Part shown: in pieces, positions 1-10,024 of the stretch | How the letters are laid out: the number at the start of each line of letters is the position of its first letter | Position numbering within the stretch: position 1 is the first letter of the stretch | Notes under the pieces: generated by a model | What the model was told of the DNA's origin: nothing | The model's input: only the letters and a program-made list of their open reading frames with translations | The model's database searches: none | Made by a program: the position numbers and the translations under genes | Assembly (NCBI GenBank): GCA_963514535.1 | Contig: CAUPUB010000019.1 | Coordinates: forward strand, 1-28,701 | DNA length: 28,701 nt | Direction: 5' to 3' | Source: CAJPSE01 sp963514535 | GTDB lineage: Bacteria > Synergistota > Synergistia > Synergistales > Aminobacteriaceae

Positions 1-60
1 AAGATACCATAACGGTAGCCTTTTATAAACCAACCACTCCTTCTAGCGAGGAGCCAAAAA

Positions 61-105
61 GTTTCCGTGATCTCCGTTTCCACGATTCCCACTTCCACGA
101 TTTCA
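61..105. repeat. Three degenerate 15-bp tandem units
   Basis: Three consecutive 15-bp units (61-75, 76-90, 91-105) share the core TTTCC-(A/G)-(C/T)GAT. They lie in the 179-bp stretch downstream of the flavoprotein gene. I see no gene in 1-179. The only other structure is a weak 5-bp hairpin (CTCCT/AGGAG) near position 40, which could be a poor terminator. The same period recurs elsewhere in the window. Confidence 0.7.
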
Positions 106-179
106 ACGAAGAGAACGTCCTTTTGCTCCCCTCATGAGATATAAGAGACATCATATTGGTGTCCTCCCTTTACCTTTCC

Positions 180-1421
180 CTACTGGTGATGCCCGGCCCT
201 TCCGGCCACGTATCCGGTGCTCCAGCAGATCTGGAGGTTGAACCCGCCCGAGGGGCCGTCCAGGTCCAGAACCTCTCCGGCGAAGTAAAGGTTGTCGCAG
301 AGCTTCGAGCGCATCGTCCCGGGCTCGATCTCCCTCAGGGACACCCCGCCGTGGGTGACGATGGCGTGGTTGAAGCCCCAGAGTCCGTTGACGGTCAGGA
401 CGATGTTCTTCAGCAGGGCCGCGAGGTCCGATTGCTCCTCCGGGGAGACGTAGGCCGCGGGCTTGTCCGATGGGATGTCCGAGAGCTCCAGGATCAGCGG
501 GATGAGCGGCCCCGGAACAAGATCACGCAGCGCTCCTGCAAAGAGGCGGTCGTGGTGCTTCTCGAAGTCGCGCACCACGCGGTCCGAGAGCTGCCGCAGG
601 TCCAGAGCCGGCTTCAGATCGATGGAAAACCGCACCGTTCCCCTGGCCATCCAGTCGGGGACGCGGGAGCTGAGCTCCATGACGATAGGTCCGCTGACCC
701 CGAAGTTCGTGAACTCCATCTCCCCGAAGCGTTCCTCGGCCTTCTCCCCGTTCACCGTCACGGTGAGGCGGGTGTTGCGCAGGTTGTAACCCCGCGCCAG
801 TTTGACCCAGGTCTCCTGCGTCCTGACGGGGACGAGGGCCGGGGTCGGCTCCACCACCGTATGCCCCGCCTGGGTCGCGAAGCGATAGCCGTCCCCGGTG
901 GAGCCCGTCCTGGGGAAGGATTTTCCGCCCGTCGTCACGATATAGCGATCGGCCTCCAACTCCTCTATCGCCGTGACGAGGCGCTCGACGCGCCCGTTTC
1001 CGATCTTCAGCGAGCGGACTGGCGACTCCCTCAGGATGCGCACCCCGCCCTTCTTGCAGAGGATCAGGAGGGCGTCCAGGACGCGCTGTCCCCCGCCCTC
1101 GGCGGGGAAGACCCGTCCTCCCCGTTCCGTCACAGTCCGAATCCCGAGCGCGTTGAAGAACTCGATGGTTTGGGCCGGTCCGAGGCGGCTGAAGGCCGAG
1201 TGCAGGAATCGGCCGTTCTCCCCGTAGCGCGAGAGGAACGCCTCGACATCCGGCTCCACGTTGGTGATGTTGCAGCGCCGCCTGCCGGCCAGCAGAAGCT
1301 TTTCCCCCAGCGAGGCGTTCTTCTCGACCAGCAGGACGCGCTCGCCGGCGGCTGCGGCCTGTCCCGCCGCCATCAGTCCCGCAGGGCCGCCCCCGATGAC
1401 GATCGTATCGAAGCGTTCCAC
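180..1421 (-). CDS. HI0933/YhiN-family FAD-dependent flavoprotein
   Basis: This 413-aa protein belongs to the HI0933 (YhiN/BaiN-like) family of NAD(P)/FAD-dependent oxidoreductases. The N-terminus has a Rossmann dinucleotide-binding loop (VIGGGPAGLMAAG, about residues 8-20) followed by an acidic end to beta-2 (LLVEKN). The family-typical stretch GEKLLLAGRRRCNITN follows at about 39-54. The C-terminus (LYFAGEVLDLDGPSGGFNLQ, then a Gly-rich segment) is the usual FAD-closing motif of the family. Length is normal. The substrate is unknown for most members. The start codon sits 2 nt after the stop of the Tex gene, so the two are almost certainly co-transcribed. Family assignment is firm; the reaction is not known. 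Confidence 0.9.
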   Translation of the reverse strand: MERFDTIVIGGGPAGLMAAGQAAAAGERVLLVEKNASLGEKLLLAGRRRCNITNVEPDVEAFLSRYGENGRFLHSAFSRLGPAQTIEFFNALGIRTVTERGGRVFPAEGGGQRVLDALLILCKKGGVRILRESPVRSLKIGNGRVERLVTAIEELEADRYIVTTGGKSFPRTGSTGDGYRFATQAGHTVVEPTPALVPVRTQETWVKLARGYNLRNTRLTVTVNGEKAEERFGEMEFTNFGVSGPIVMELSSRVPDWMARGTVRFSIDLKPALDLRQLSDRVVRDFEKHHDRLFAGALRDLVPGPLIPLILELSDIPSDKPAAYVSPEEQSDLAALLKNIVLTVNGLWGFNHAIVTHGGVSLREIEPGTMRSKLCDNLYFAGEVLDLDGPSGGFNLQICWSTGYVAGRAGHHQ

Positions 1422-1423
1422 GG

Positions 1424-3751
<2,328 letters not shown>

Positions 3752-3785
3752 CCGAATCATCTCCTTCCTTAAGGTTCCTTTTATT

Positions 3786-3818
3786 GTGCGGAGGACGGGG
3801 CCGCCGTCCGGTCCGCAC
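3786..3818 (-). promoter_or_regulatory. Hairpin in the tex leader
   Basis: GTGCGGA (3786-3792) pairs with TCCGCAC (3812-3818), and GGACGG (3793-3798) with CCGTCC (3804-3809), leaving a GG bulge and a 5-nt loop. It begins at about the predicted transcription start and ends about 35 nt before the ATG. No U-run follows on the minus strand, so it is more likely an mRNA-stabilising or regulatory leader hairpin than a terminator. Confidence 0.5.
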
Positions 3819-3823
3819 CCGGC

Positions 3824-3852
3824 ATTATAATACGTGCTTCCGGGATAGCCAA
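3824..3852 (-). promoter_or_regulatory. Sigma-70-type promoter for tex
   Basis: On the minus strand, TTGGCT (3847-3852) and a perfect TATAAT (3824-3829) are separated by exactly 17 nt. Predicted initiation is near 3817, about 66 nt before the Tex start codon. Confidence 0.65.
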
Positions 3853-3877
3853 ACGGTTTCCATCCCGATATCTTCGG

Positions 3878-3907
3878 TTGACAGACCTGTTCCGTTTGGG
3901 ATATAAG
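3878..3907 (+). promoter_or_regulatory. Sigma-70-type promoter for the GGDEF gene
   Basis: A perfect TTGACA (3878-3883) and TATAAG (3902-3907) are separated by 18 nt. Predicted initiation is near 3914, which puts the 14-bp repeat array inside a leader of about 155 nt. The 11-mer GATATAAGAGA containing the -10 also occurs at 138-148. Confidence 0.6.
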
Positions 3908-3937
3908 AGATGCATTCGTCGAAAAGTCTTTATTAAG

Positions 3938-4005
3938 CGTTATCATTGAGAACGTTATCAATTGAACGTTGTCTATGGAACGTTATCATTGCGAAGGTAT
4001 CTTTG
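3938..4005. repeat. Five imperfect 14-bp direct repeats in the GGDEF leader
   Basis: CGTTATC or close variants (CGTTGTC, AGGTATC) begin at 3938, 3953, 3967, 3981 and 3995, a period of 14-15 bp. The last unit is the most diverged. The array lies between the predicted transcription start and the GTG start codon of the diguanylate cyclase gene. It could be an iterated protein-binding site, an RNA element or simply slipped repeats. Confidence 0.65.
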
Positions 4006-4069
4006 CAGGGATAGTTCATCCGGCTAGGCGATGCACTCCGCCTGGGGAGCGGACAGGTGAGGACAGCCG

Positions 4070-5137
4070 GTGAGGGGGAGAGAGAACATAAAGGTATTCG
4101 GAAAAAATGTCGTAGTCGTCGCTCTCTTTGTGGGGCTGACCATAATGAGCGTTTTTTCGTTTTCCTCCGTCCAGGTCGTACGGGGCAACGCACGGACCGT
4201 CAACTATGCGGGGCTCGTCCGGGGCCTGGGGCAGAGGCTGGTCAAATGGGAGCTGGCGAGGAGAAGAAACGACGCTCTCGCGTCCGAGATCGACAGGATC
4301 ATCGAGGACCTGGAGGTGGGGCAGAGCGAGGACGGTCCGCTTGGCTTCGCCGACCCTGCCTACCAAAGGAGCCTGGAGGGGGTCCGAGTTCAATGGAAGG
4401 AGCTCGAGGCCGCCATCGAGGAGGCCCGAAGAACCGGGGAGACGAGGGCCCTGTTCGATCTGAGCGAGGGCTTCTTCGAGACCGCCGATACCCTGACTGG
4501 CATCGCGGAGCGCCTTTCGGAGCAGAACACCGGTTTGATCCTGTCCCGGAGGACGATCCTGCTCGCCGTAGTGGGGGCGTTGCTCGTCTGCTTTCTGTTC
4601 CAGGCGGTCGAGTTGATGCGGCTTCTGTATCGGAATAGATTTCTGCGGGATATGGCCACGAGGGACCCGACGACCTCCCTGCCCAACCGCTGGTCCTGTG
4701 ACCTCCAGATCGAAAAGTACCGCGGCATATCTCCCTTGCCCGACCTGATGTGTTTCATAGCCGATCTGAACAACCTGAAGAAGGTCAACGACACGCTCGG
4801 TCACGCGACAGGGGATCGCCTGATCGTCGCGTTTGCCCGCATCCTGGCGGATGCCGCGACCCCTTATGGGTTCGTGGGACGCAACGGGGGCGACGAGTTC
4901 CTGGGGTTTTTCGAGAAAAGCGATCCCGAGCGGCTGCGCAGGTTTCATGAGAAGCTCCGCGAGAGCGTGGATCGCTTTAACGGGACGAACGATGAGTTCT
5001 CGATTCGGTTTGCGTTTGGCGGGGTCCTGTCCTCCGAATTGGAGGACGCCTCAGTCTACACCCTGATCAACGTGGCCGAACAGAGGATGTACAGGGACAA
5101 AGCGGCGGCCAGGCGGGCGGAGTCCCTACCTCCCTAA
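4070..5137 (+). CDS. Membrane-bound diguanylate cyclase (GGDEF protein)
   Basis: A 355-aa protein expected to make cyclic di-GMP from two GTP. A first membrane helix (about residues 13-33) is followed by an extracytoplasmic helical region of about 125 residues. Its start (NYAGLVRGLGQRLVKWEL) resembles PilJ/nitrate-sensor type input domains. A second membrane helix lies at about 162-182, then a cytoplasmic GGDEF domain (about 195-350). The active-site GGDEF is intact at 273-277, so it should be catalytic. No RxxD inhibitory site precedes it at the usual distance, so product feedback inhibition is unlikely. The start is a GTG with only a weak upstream AGGAC. Its stop overlaps the convergent gene by 12 bp. 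The ligand is unknown. Confidence 0.88.
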   Translation: MRGRENIKVFGKNVVVVALFVGLTIMSVFSFSSVQVVRGNARTVNYAGLVRGLGQRLVKWELARRRNDALASEIDRIIEDLEVGQSEDGPLGFADPAYQRSLEGVRVQWKELEAAIEEARRTGETRALFDLSEGFFETADTLTGIAERLSEQNTGLILSRRTILLAVVGALLVCFLFQAVELMRLLYRNRFLRDMATRDPTTSLPNRWSCDLQIEKYRGISPLPDLMCFIADLNNLKKVNDTLGHATGDRLIVAFARILADAATPYGFVGRNGGDEFLGFFEKSDPERLRRFHEKLRESVDRFNGTNDEFSIRFAFGGVLSSELEDASVYTLINVAEQRMYRDKAAARRAESLPP

Positions 5138-5944
5138 GAGCCGCGCCAACAGCAGGGACAGGGAGATTAGCACGGGCATCGCCAGTCCAAGTGCGCACCA
5201 GAGCCGTTTTTGCATCAAGCGCATCTCGTCCCGCAGAGCCTCCAGGCGCCGGCTCCATTGCGCGCTGCAGTCGGCCAGCTCTTGCCCCAGTGTCTCACGG
5301 AGCGTCCTGGCTATGGCCTCCCGGGTCTCGTTCTGGAGCTCGGCCAACTCCATCGAGAGCGCGTCCAGCTCCCGGCTCTGTGCCTGGTTGTGGGCCCGCA
5401 GCAGCCCCTCCCAGGCCGGGATCCGGTTCTCCATGAGGTCCGAAAGGGGAGCCTCCCGGTCCGGGGGAAGCTCATCGCCCCCCTCCTCATCGGAGGGCGA
5501 TGAATTGGGGAAGGACTGTGCCGGAGCCTTCTGGAGCTCCGCGATATTCTCAACCGCGTCCATCAGTTTCGACATCGCTCCCCCCAGCGAGGCGATCCTG
5601 CGGTTCGTGTCCTCCAGGGAGCGGGAAAGCGCCTCCCAGCGCGCGGGGTCCCCCTCCGGCTCGGCGTTCGGCCTCGCCGCGAGCTCGGATACCGCCTCCC
5701 GTATCCTTTGCCATGTCGCGTCCTTCTCCCCGTCCTCCCATGTGCGGAGGGCGGACAACTCCTTCTGGAGCGGCGGCAGCAGCCTGGCGGCGAGCTCCGT
5801 TACGATGCGGGCGCTGGCGTGATCGAGAGGGGGATTCCTCCCGGTCCCAGCCTCCAGTCTCCCGGCCTCCATGTTTTTTCCCGGCTCCATCTCCATAAAA
5901 TAAATTCCCTCCGTCCTTAACGATTTAACTCCGTCGCCCTTCAT
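5126..5944 (-). CDS. Coiled-coil protein with C-terminal membrane anchor, coupled to the dynamin-like GTPase
   Basis: A 272-aa protein of no family I recognise. Most of it is charged and helix-forming with coiled-coil character (about 45-120 and 170-245). A Pro/Ser/acidic linker lies near 140-165. One hydrophobic helix at the very C-terminus (about 248-268) ends in LLGR, which suggests tail anchoring with the bulk in the cytoplasm. The ATG at 5944 overlaps the GTPase stop as ATGA, pointing to translational coupling. An alternative start at 5896 (MEMEPGK) has a better ribosome site (GGAGGG, 10 nt upstream). Context suggests it is the membrane adaptor of the GTPase, which itself shows no membrane segment; this is inference. 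Confidence 0.75.
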   Translation of the reverse strand: MKGDGVKSLRTEGIYFMEMEPGKNMEAGRLEAGTGRNPPLDHASARIVTELAARLLPPLQKELSALRTWEDGEKDATWQRIREAVSELAARPNAEPEGDPARWEALSRSLEDTNRRIASLGGAMSKLMDAVENIAELQKAPAQSFPNSSPSDEEGGDELPPDREAPLSDLMENRIPAWEGLLRAHNQAQSRELDALSMELAELQNETREAIARTLRETLGQELADCSAQWSRRLEALRDEMRLMQKRLWCALGLAMPVLISLSLLLARLLGR

Positions 5945-8900
5945 CCCTGTTCCCCGTTTTCGCCGGAGGAGGGGGGCTCATCGGCCCCTTGGACTTCCGG
6001 TTTGAGGAGGCGCAGGGAATTGGCCTTCAACCTCTCCCGTATCTCCCGGAGCGCCATGCGCAGCCGGTGCTCCGTCAGGGGAGGAGCGAAGTCCAGGTCG
6101 CTCTCGCGCCACAGCTTAAGCAGCGTCTCCAGGTCCCCGTCGGAGGAGTCCGCGCCGATCTGGCGCCCCAGGGCGATGAAGTCCGTGTAACGGGGGTCGT
6201 AGTTCTCGTGGACGAACCAGTCCAGTCGGCCGCGAAAGCCGCGCAGCCGGGTGAACGCGGCCATGCGGTCGGGGACGTCCAGGACGAGGTCGGGCAGCCG
6301 GGTCGCGAAGAGCGCACCGTGGGCCGACGCGGCGATCCAGTCCGGTACGCTCGCGAGGGCCGGAGCATAGGGAGAACGGACGAGGTCCGAGAGCCCAGAG
6401 TCCACCCGGGCGATATCCAGATGCACGACGGGCAGCCACTCCCCGAAGAGGTCGTCCCAGTCCACGCCCAGCATGGCCTCTCCTCTGGAGGCATCGGAGG
6501 GCGCGATGAGCACCTCCAGGTCGTCCAACGAGGAGGAGGGCGCCCGCAGAAGTGCGTGGGGCATGGCGGGCGGGAGACGGCCGCAGAAAATCCATTCACC
6601 CTCCCCGATCTCCCGCCCCTCCGGCGTCCTGGGTACGTCGGTCAGCGAGGCGTCGTGGGCGAGGCGCGAGAGCAGCCGCAGCGAATCGTGACGCCTGAGC
6701 CCCAGAAGGACGATGCGACGGCGTGTGTGTAGCGCGGGGAGGGCCAGGAATCGAGTCTGGATGGCCTGCTCCGCAAAGGCATGAAGGAAGGGGGAGAAGA
6801 AATTTTCCTCGCTTCCGCCTCCGGGCACGCTCTCCTCCTCCGGGCCCGACGGGGGCGGAAGGCCGTGCGGTCCCTCGTCCTCCGCCGGCATCGAGCCCTC
6901 CAGGCCGTCGATGAGGCGCAGGAGCCTCCGTTCGACCGCCCACAGCGATGCCGCCGCCTCCCGAAACGCGGACCTGGAGAGCTCACGTTCCGCCCTGGTG
7001 CGTTTCATGTCCTCGAGGGCCGTTTCCTCCCGGGCCAGCTCCTCGTAGAGGGGATCGCAGACGGTCTCCCTCATCCGGTTCTCCCACCAGCTCAGATGGG
7101 CGTCCAGGACCTCGAGGCGTTCCGTCAGAAGCTGTCTCCATTCCCGCGTCAGGAGCTCCCGATCGATGGTCTGGATGACGACCCGCCTGCTCCCGGGCCA
7201 GAAGGAGAGTCCCTGGAACCATCCGCGGGTCCGCACCTCGCTGGACTGGTGGCGGATGTACCGGTCCAGGTCGGGCAGCTCCGTGCGGAATCCGGGGATG
7301 GGGTCCGGCTGGCTGATGGGGGACAATTCGTGGCGGGCGAGCATCTCGTTGCAGAAAGCTCCGGCGCGGTCCATGCGTTCCGTCATCCGCCTCAGGAGCT
7401 CCGACCATTCTCCGTCCCAGCGCAGGCAGCGTTCGCGGAGGGCCTTCGGGGTCCGAATCGTCTCCGCCTCGCGCAGAAAACGGCTGATGATCGGCTCGGG
7501 GGCGAGCTCGCGCTTCCATTCGTTGCGGACCGAGGATATCTCGGCACTGACCCAGCGCTGAGCGTCCCGAAGCTCCCGGATCCGGGCGGATTGAGCGGAT
7601 TGATGGGTGGATTGATAGGTGGATTGATAGGTGGATTGATGGGGGACCGTCGAGAGGGGATCGCTGCCGTCCGTATCCCTGAGGGCGGAGTCCAGATCCT
7701 CGAGGGTGCGTCGCAGGAGGGCCGCGGCCCTTCGTGCCCGAAGCGCGATGCCGTTGTGAAGCAGGTGCTCCCGGAAGGACGCCATCCGGCGGAGCAACGG
7801 CTCGAAGTTCGAGGCCCGCCATTCGGCGGAATCACGGTCGTAAAAGTGCCGCAGGGCCAGCTTGGCGGAGATGGGGATGACGGGGCACTCCGACCGGTCG
7901 AAATGTGCGGCGTCCCTGCGCAGCTCCTGCAGGTAGGCGTCCAGCTTCTGATCGCGCGAGAGGATGACCCGGCCCCCCTCGAGGTCGTCGCGTTCGAGGT
8001 CGATCTGGGTGAGCAGGAGGATCATCCTCTGGCGCGCCTCCAGGATGGTCCTCAGCAACTCGATGTCCGCTGCCTTGAAGGGGCTGCGTATGGAGGAGAC
8101 GTACAGGACGATGTCCAGGGTTGGGAGGATGCGGCGCAGCACGAGCTCGGAGTGCCGGGGCAGCTCGCAGGCGTCGAGGCCGGGTGTATCGACGAGGACC
8201 AGCCCCTGAGGAAGTGCGGCGCCCGGGCTGGTCCATTCGATACGGGCGACCCCGCGCTCGTTGCCGGGGTTCATCCGCTCCGTCGTGAGCTCCTCGAGCC
8301 GCCGGGGGGTCAGGGCGTCCCCGGAGATGCGTTCGCTCCTGCCGTCCTCGTAGCGGACGTCGACGGCTCTGAGGCCGCCCTTGCGGCAGAGGACCGTTAC
8401 GTTGGTCGTGGCCCGGGTCTCCTCGGGGAGGAGGCGTTCGCCCATCATCGCGTTGATGAGGGTGGACTTGCCGCTGCTCGTGATCCCGACGACGCCGACG
8501 GTCAGCTCGGTGCGGCCGGCCGCCCCCAACAGGGTCTCGAACTGTGCCGTGCGGGACGAGAGTTCGTGGGAGACGGAGCGCGAGGTCAGGACGGCCAGGA
8601 TCGACTGGAGAAGCGCCGTCAGCTCCGTCTGTACGGACTCCGCCGTCGGCATGTCCTCTGCGGAGGCTTCCTCGGGCCCGTAGAGCGGCTCGGATACCGG
8701 GGGCTCCTCCTCAAAGGAGGGGCGGAAGGCGCCGCGCTGGAGGCGTCGACGCAGCCTCAAGTTCTCCTCCTCCGCCTCGGCCTGGTCCGAGACGTCGAGC
8801 AGGACGGCCAGTTCTCCCCCCGAGCCGGGCAGAGGGGACAGGGAGGCTCGAAACGTCCTTGTGCGGCCCCAGGCGTCCTCGGTGCGGAGCAGATCCCCCT

Positions 8901-9561
8901 CCCTCGCCGCCCCGACCCGGCCGGCAAGGGAGGGATCCCGTGAGCAGAGGGCCTCCAGGACGCTGCCGAGCGGAACGACCTTTCCCTGAGTGCGCGCACA
9001 GAACGGAACCGGAAGCGCACCGAGCAGGGAGCGGAGGGACGCGAGGCGGGAGCGGACATTCGTCAGTTCGGACTCCGCCGCCGCGAGAAGGCCGGCCGTT
9101 CGCGCGTTCTCGGCCCTCCGCTCCTCAAGCTGCCGCTGCAGTTCCTGGCTGAGGGAGCGCCATGCCGCGGCCCGGCGGTCCGAGATCTTTCTGGAGGTCA
9201 GGTCCGTCTCGATCCCCAGCAGCCGGAGCGGGGCCCCATCGTCCGTGCGAAGAATGCAAGCATCGAGACGAAGGGGACGGTAGATCCCATCGCCGCAGTA
9301 AAAGCGCCTTGTGGAGGACAGCGCCGTCCGGTCCGACTCGTAGAGCGTCCGCAGCATGAGCTGCGCCTCCGCGTGGTCCTCGGGGTGTCCCAGCTCGTGC
9401 CACTGGTCGAAGTTCTCCGGCCGGGATCCGGGGGAGAGGCGCAGGAGCGACAGGAGGCGATCCGAGAAACTAATCTCCCCCGAAGGGAAACGGATCTCGA
9501 GGGTCGCCTGGTCCGAGAGGCGCATGAAGTCGTCCCAGGAGGGGGGCGTGTGTGCGGTCAT
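5941..9561 (-). CDS. PAS-PAS-dynamin-like GTPase fusion
   Basis: A 1206-aa soluble protein. Residues 15-125 look like a PAS_3-type domain (FSDRLLSLLRLSP, HPEDHAEAQLML, YRPLRLD, GIETDLTSRK). A coiled coil (125-172) and a second PAS-like domain (about 175-262) follow. A dynamin-type GTPase domain starts near 350: G1 GITSSGKST (359-367), G2 threonines in RATTNVT (384-390), G3 DTPG (458-461), G4 TQID (518-521) and a possible G5 ISAK (564-567). The remaining 600 residues are helical and unrecognised, including a short repeat (QSTY/QSTH) near 640-660. Bacterial dynamin-like proteins remodel or tether membranes; the PAS pair suggests the activity responds to a signal or cofactor. Upstream ribosome site is poor, consistent with coupling to the small ORF that overlaps its start. 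Confidence 0.85.
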   Translation of the reverse strand: MTAHTPPSWDDFMRLSDQATLEIRFPSGEISFSDRLLSLLRLSPGSRPENFDQWHELGHPEDHAEAQLMLRTLYESDRTALSSTRRFYCGDGIYRPLRLDACILRTDDGAPLRLLGIETDLTSRKISDRRAAAWRSLSQELQRQLEERRAENARTAGLLAAAESELTNVRSRLASLRSLLGALPVPFCARTQGKVVPLGSVLEALCSRDPSLAGRVGAAREGDLLRTEDAWGRTRTFRASLSPLPGSGGELAVLLDVSDQAEAEEENLRLRRRLQRGAFRPSFEEEPPVSEPLYGPEEASAEDMPTAESVQTELTALLQSILAVLTSRSVSHELSSRTAQFETLLGAAGRTELTVGVVGITSSGKSTLINAMMGERLLPEETRATTNVTVLCRKGGLRAVDVRYEDGRSERISGDALTPRRLEELTTERMNPGNERGVARIEWTSPGAALPQGLVLVDTPGLDACELPRHSELVLRRILPTLDIVLYVSSIRSPFKAADIELLRTILEARQRMILLLTQIDLERDDLEGGRVILSRDQKLDAYLQELRRDAAHFDRSECPVIPISAKLALRHFYDRDSAEWRASNFEPLLRRMASFREHLLHNGIALRARRAAALLRRTLEDLDSALRDTDGSDPLSTVPHQSTYQSTYQSTHQSAQSARIRELRDAQRWVSAEISSVRNEWKRELAPEPIISRFLREAETIRTPKALRERCLRWDGEWSELLRRMTERMDRAGAFCNEMLARHELSPISQPDPIPGFRTELPDLDRYIRHQSSEVRTRGWFQGLSFWPGSRRVVIQTIDRELLTREWRQLLTERLEVLDAHLSWWENRMRETVCDPLYEELAREETALEDMKRTRAERELSRSAFREAAASLWAVERRLLRLIDGLEGSMPAEDEGPHGLPPPSGPEEESVPGGGSEENFFSPFLHAFAEQAIQTRFLALPALHTRRRIVLLGLRRHDSLRLLSRLAHDASLTDVPRTPEGREIGEGEWIFCGRLPPAMPHALLRAPSSSLDDLEVLIAPSDASRGEAMLGVDWDDLFGEWLPVVHLDIARVDSGLSDLVRSPYAPALASVPDWIAASAHGALFATRLPDLVLDVPDRMAAFTRLRGFRGRLDWFVHENYDPRYTDFIALGRQIGADSSDGDLETLLKLWRESDLDFAPPLTEHRLRMALREIRERLKANSLRLLKPEVQGADEPPSSGENGEQG
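7595..7642 (-). repeat. In-frame 12-bp tandem repeat inside the GTPase gene
   Basis: Three near-identical 12-bp units (7607-7618, 7619-7630, 7631-7642; core GTGGATTGAT) follow a more diverged unit. On the minus strand they encode repeated Gln-Ser-Thr-Tyr/His. The unit length keeps the frame, so copy number can vary without breaking the gene. It probably forms a flexible linker. Confidence 0.85.
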
Positions 9562-9680
9562 CGCCGGGGGCGTCGCTCCGGAATGGGCAAAGGCAGAACC
9601 GGACGCTCCCGTCCTCCAGGTGTCCGGAAAAGGGGAACTGAGACGTTTGTGCCGCGGACCGCAATTTTTCGATCGGACAT
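9558..9680 (-). CDS. Possible 40-aa leader ORF overlapping the GTPase start
   Basis: A 40-codon frame starting at the ATG at 9680 (MSDRKIAVRG...) has a good ribosome site (GAGGAGGG, about 4 nt upstream). Its TGA overlaps the ATG of the GTPase gene as ATGA. The GTPase start itself has no clear ribosome site, so translation could depend on this small ORF. The product is basic and Pro/Arg-rich, with no recognisable domain. It may be only a coupling device, or an accidental frame. Confidence 0.35.
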   Translation of the reverse strand: MSDRKIAVRGTNVSVPLFRTPGGRERPVLPLPIPERRPRR

Positions 9681-9705
9681 GGAGCCCTCCTCATTTCTGG
9701 AAATC

Positions 9706-9830
9706 AAAACGCCTCTGGAATCAAAACGCCATTCCTAAAACAAAACGCCATTTCTAACAGAACGCCTAAAAATGTCGTAAAACGCTCGAATAAAACGCTC
9801 GAATAAAACGCTCGAATAAAACGCTTGAAA
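9706..9830. repeat. Array of eight AAAACGC units, ending in a perfect 13-bp tandem repeat
   Basis: AAAACGC (once AGAACGC) begins at 9706, 9723, 9742, 9759, 9779, 9792, 9805 and 9818. The first units are 17-20 bp apart and diverged; the last four are 13 bp apart with unit AAAACGCTCGAAT nearly perfect. The array fills much of the roughly 340 bp between the GTPase unit and the divergent ankyrin gene. I see no other gene in 9681-10024. Confidence 0.85.
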
Positions 9831-9872
9831 GATGCATAGCGCGTGTCTGCCGGATTTTTCGGCTGCCGGGAT

Positions 9873-9902
9873 ATGCTATCATTGACACTATGAGTATAGC
9901 AT
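9873..9902. promoter_or_regulatory. Inverted repeat upstream of the ankyrin gene
   Basis: ATGCTAT (9873-9879) and ATAGCAT (9896-9902) form a perfect 7-bp inverted repeat around a TTGACA at 9882-9887. A TATAAT at 9944-9949 lies further on, but too far to pair with that TTGACA, so the exact promoter is unclear. The inverted repeat could be an operator shared by the two divergent units. Confidence 0.35.
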
Positions 9903-10024
9903 TTGTCCTTCGTTGCGTTGAGCCTCTTTTGGGGGAGGTAGGATATAATAAGTCCCGATGTGCTTACTTCATCCCTCACGGCCGGATGGCGGCGTGGCGG
10001 CGTTGTCTTTGAGGAGGTCTTATC

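Noticed and set aside
138..148. GATATAAGAGA repeats the sequence of the GGDEF -10 region and could be a second promoter.
   Set aside because: No -35 element lies at a suitable distance and no gene starts downstream on the plus strand.
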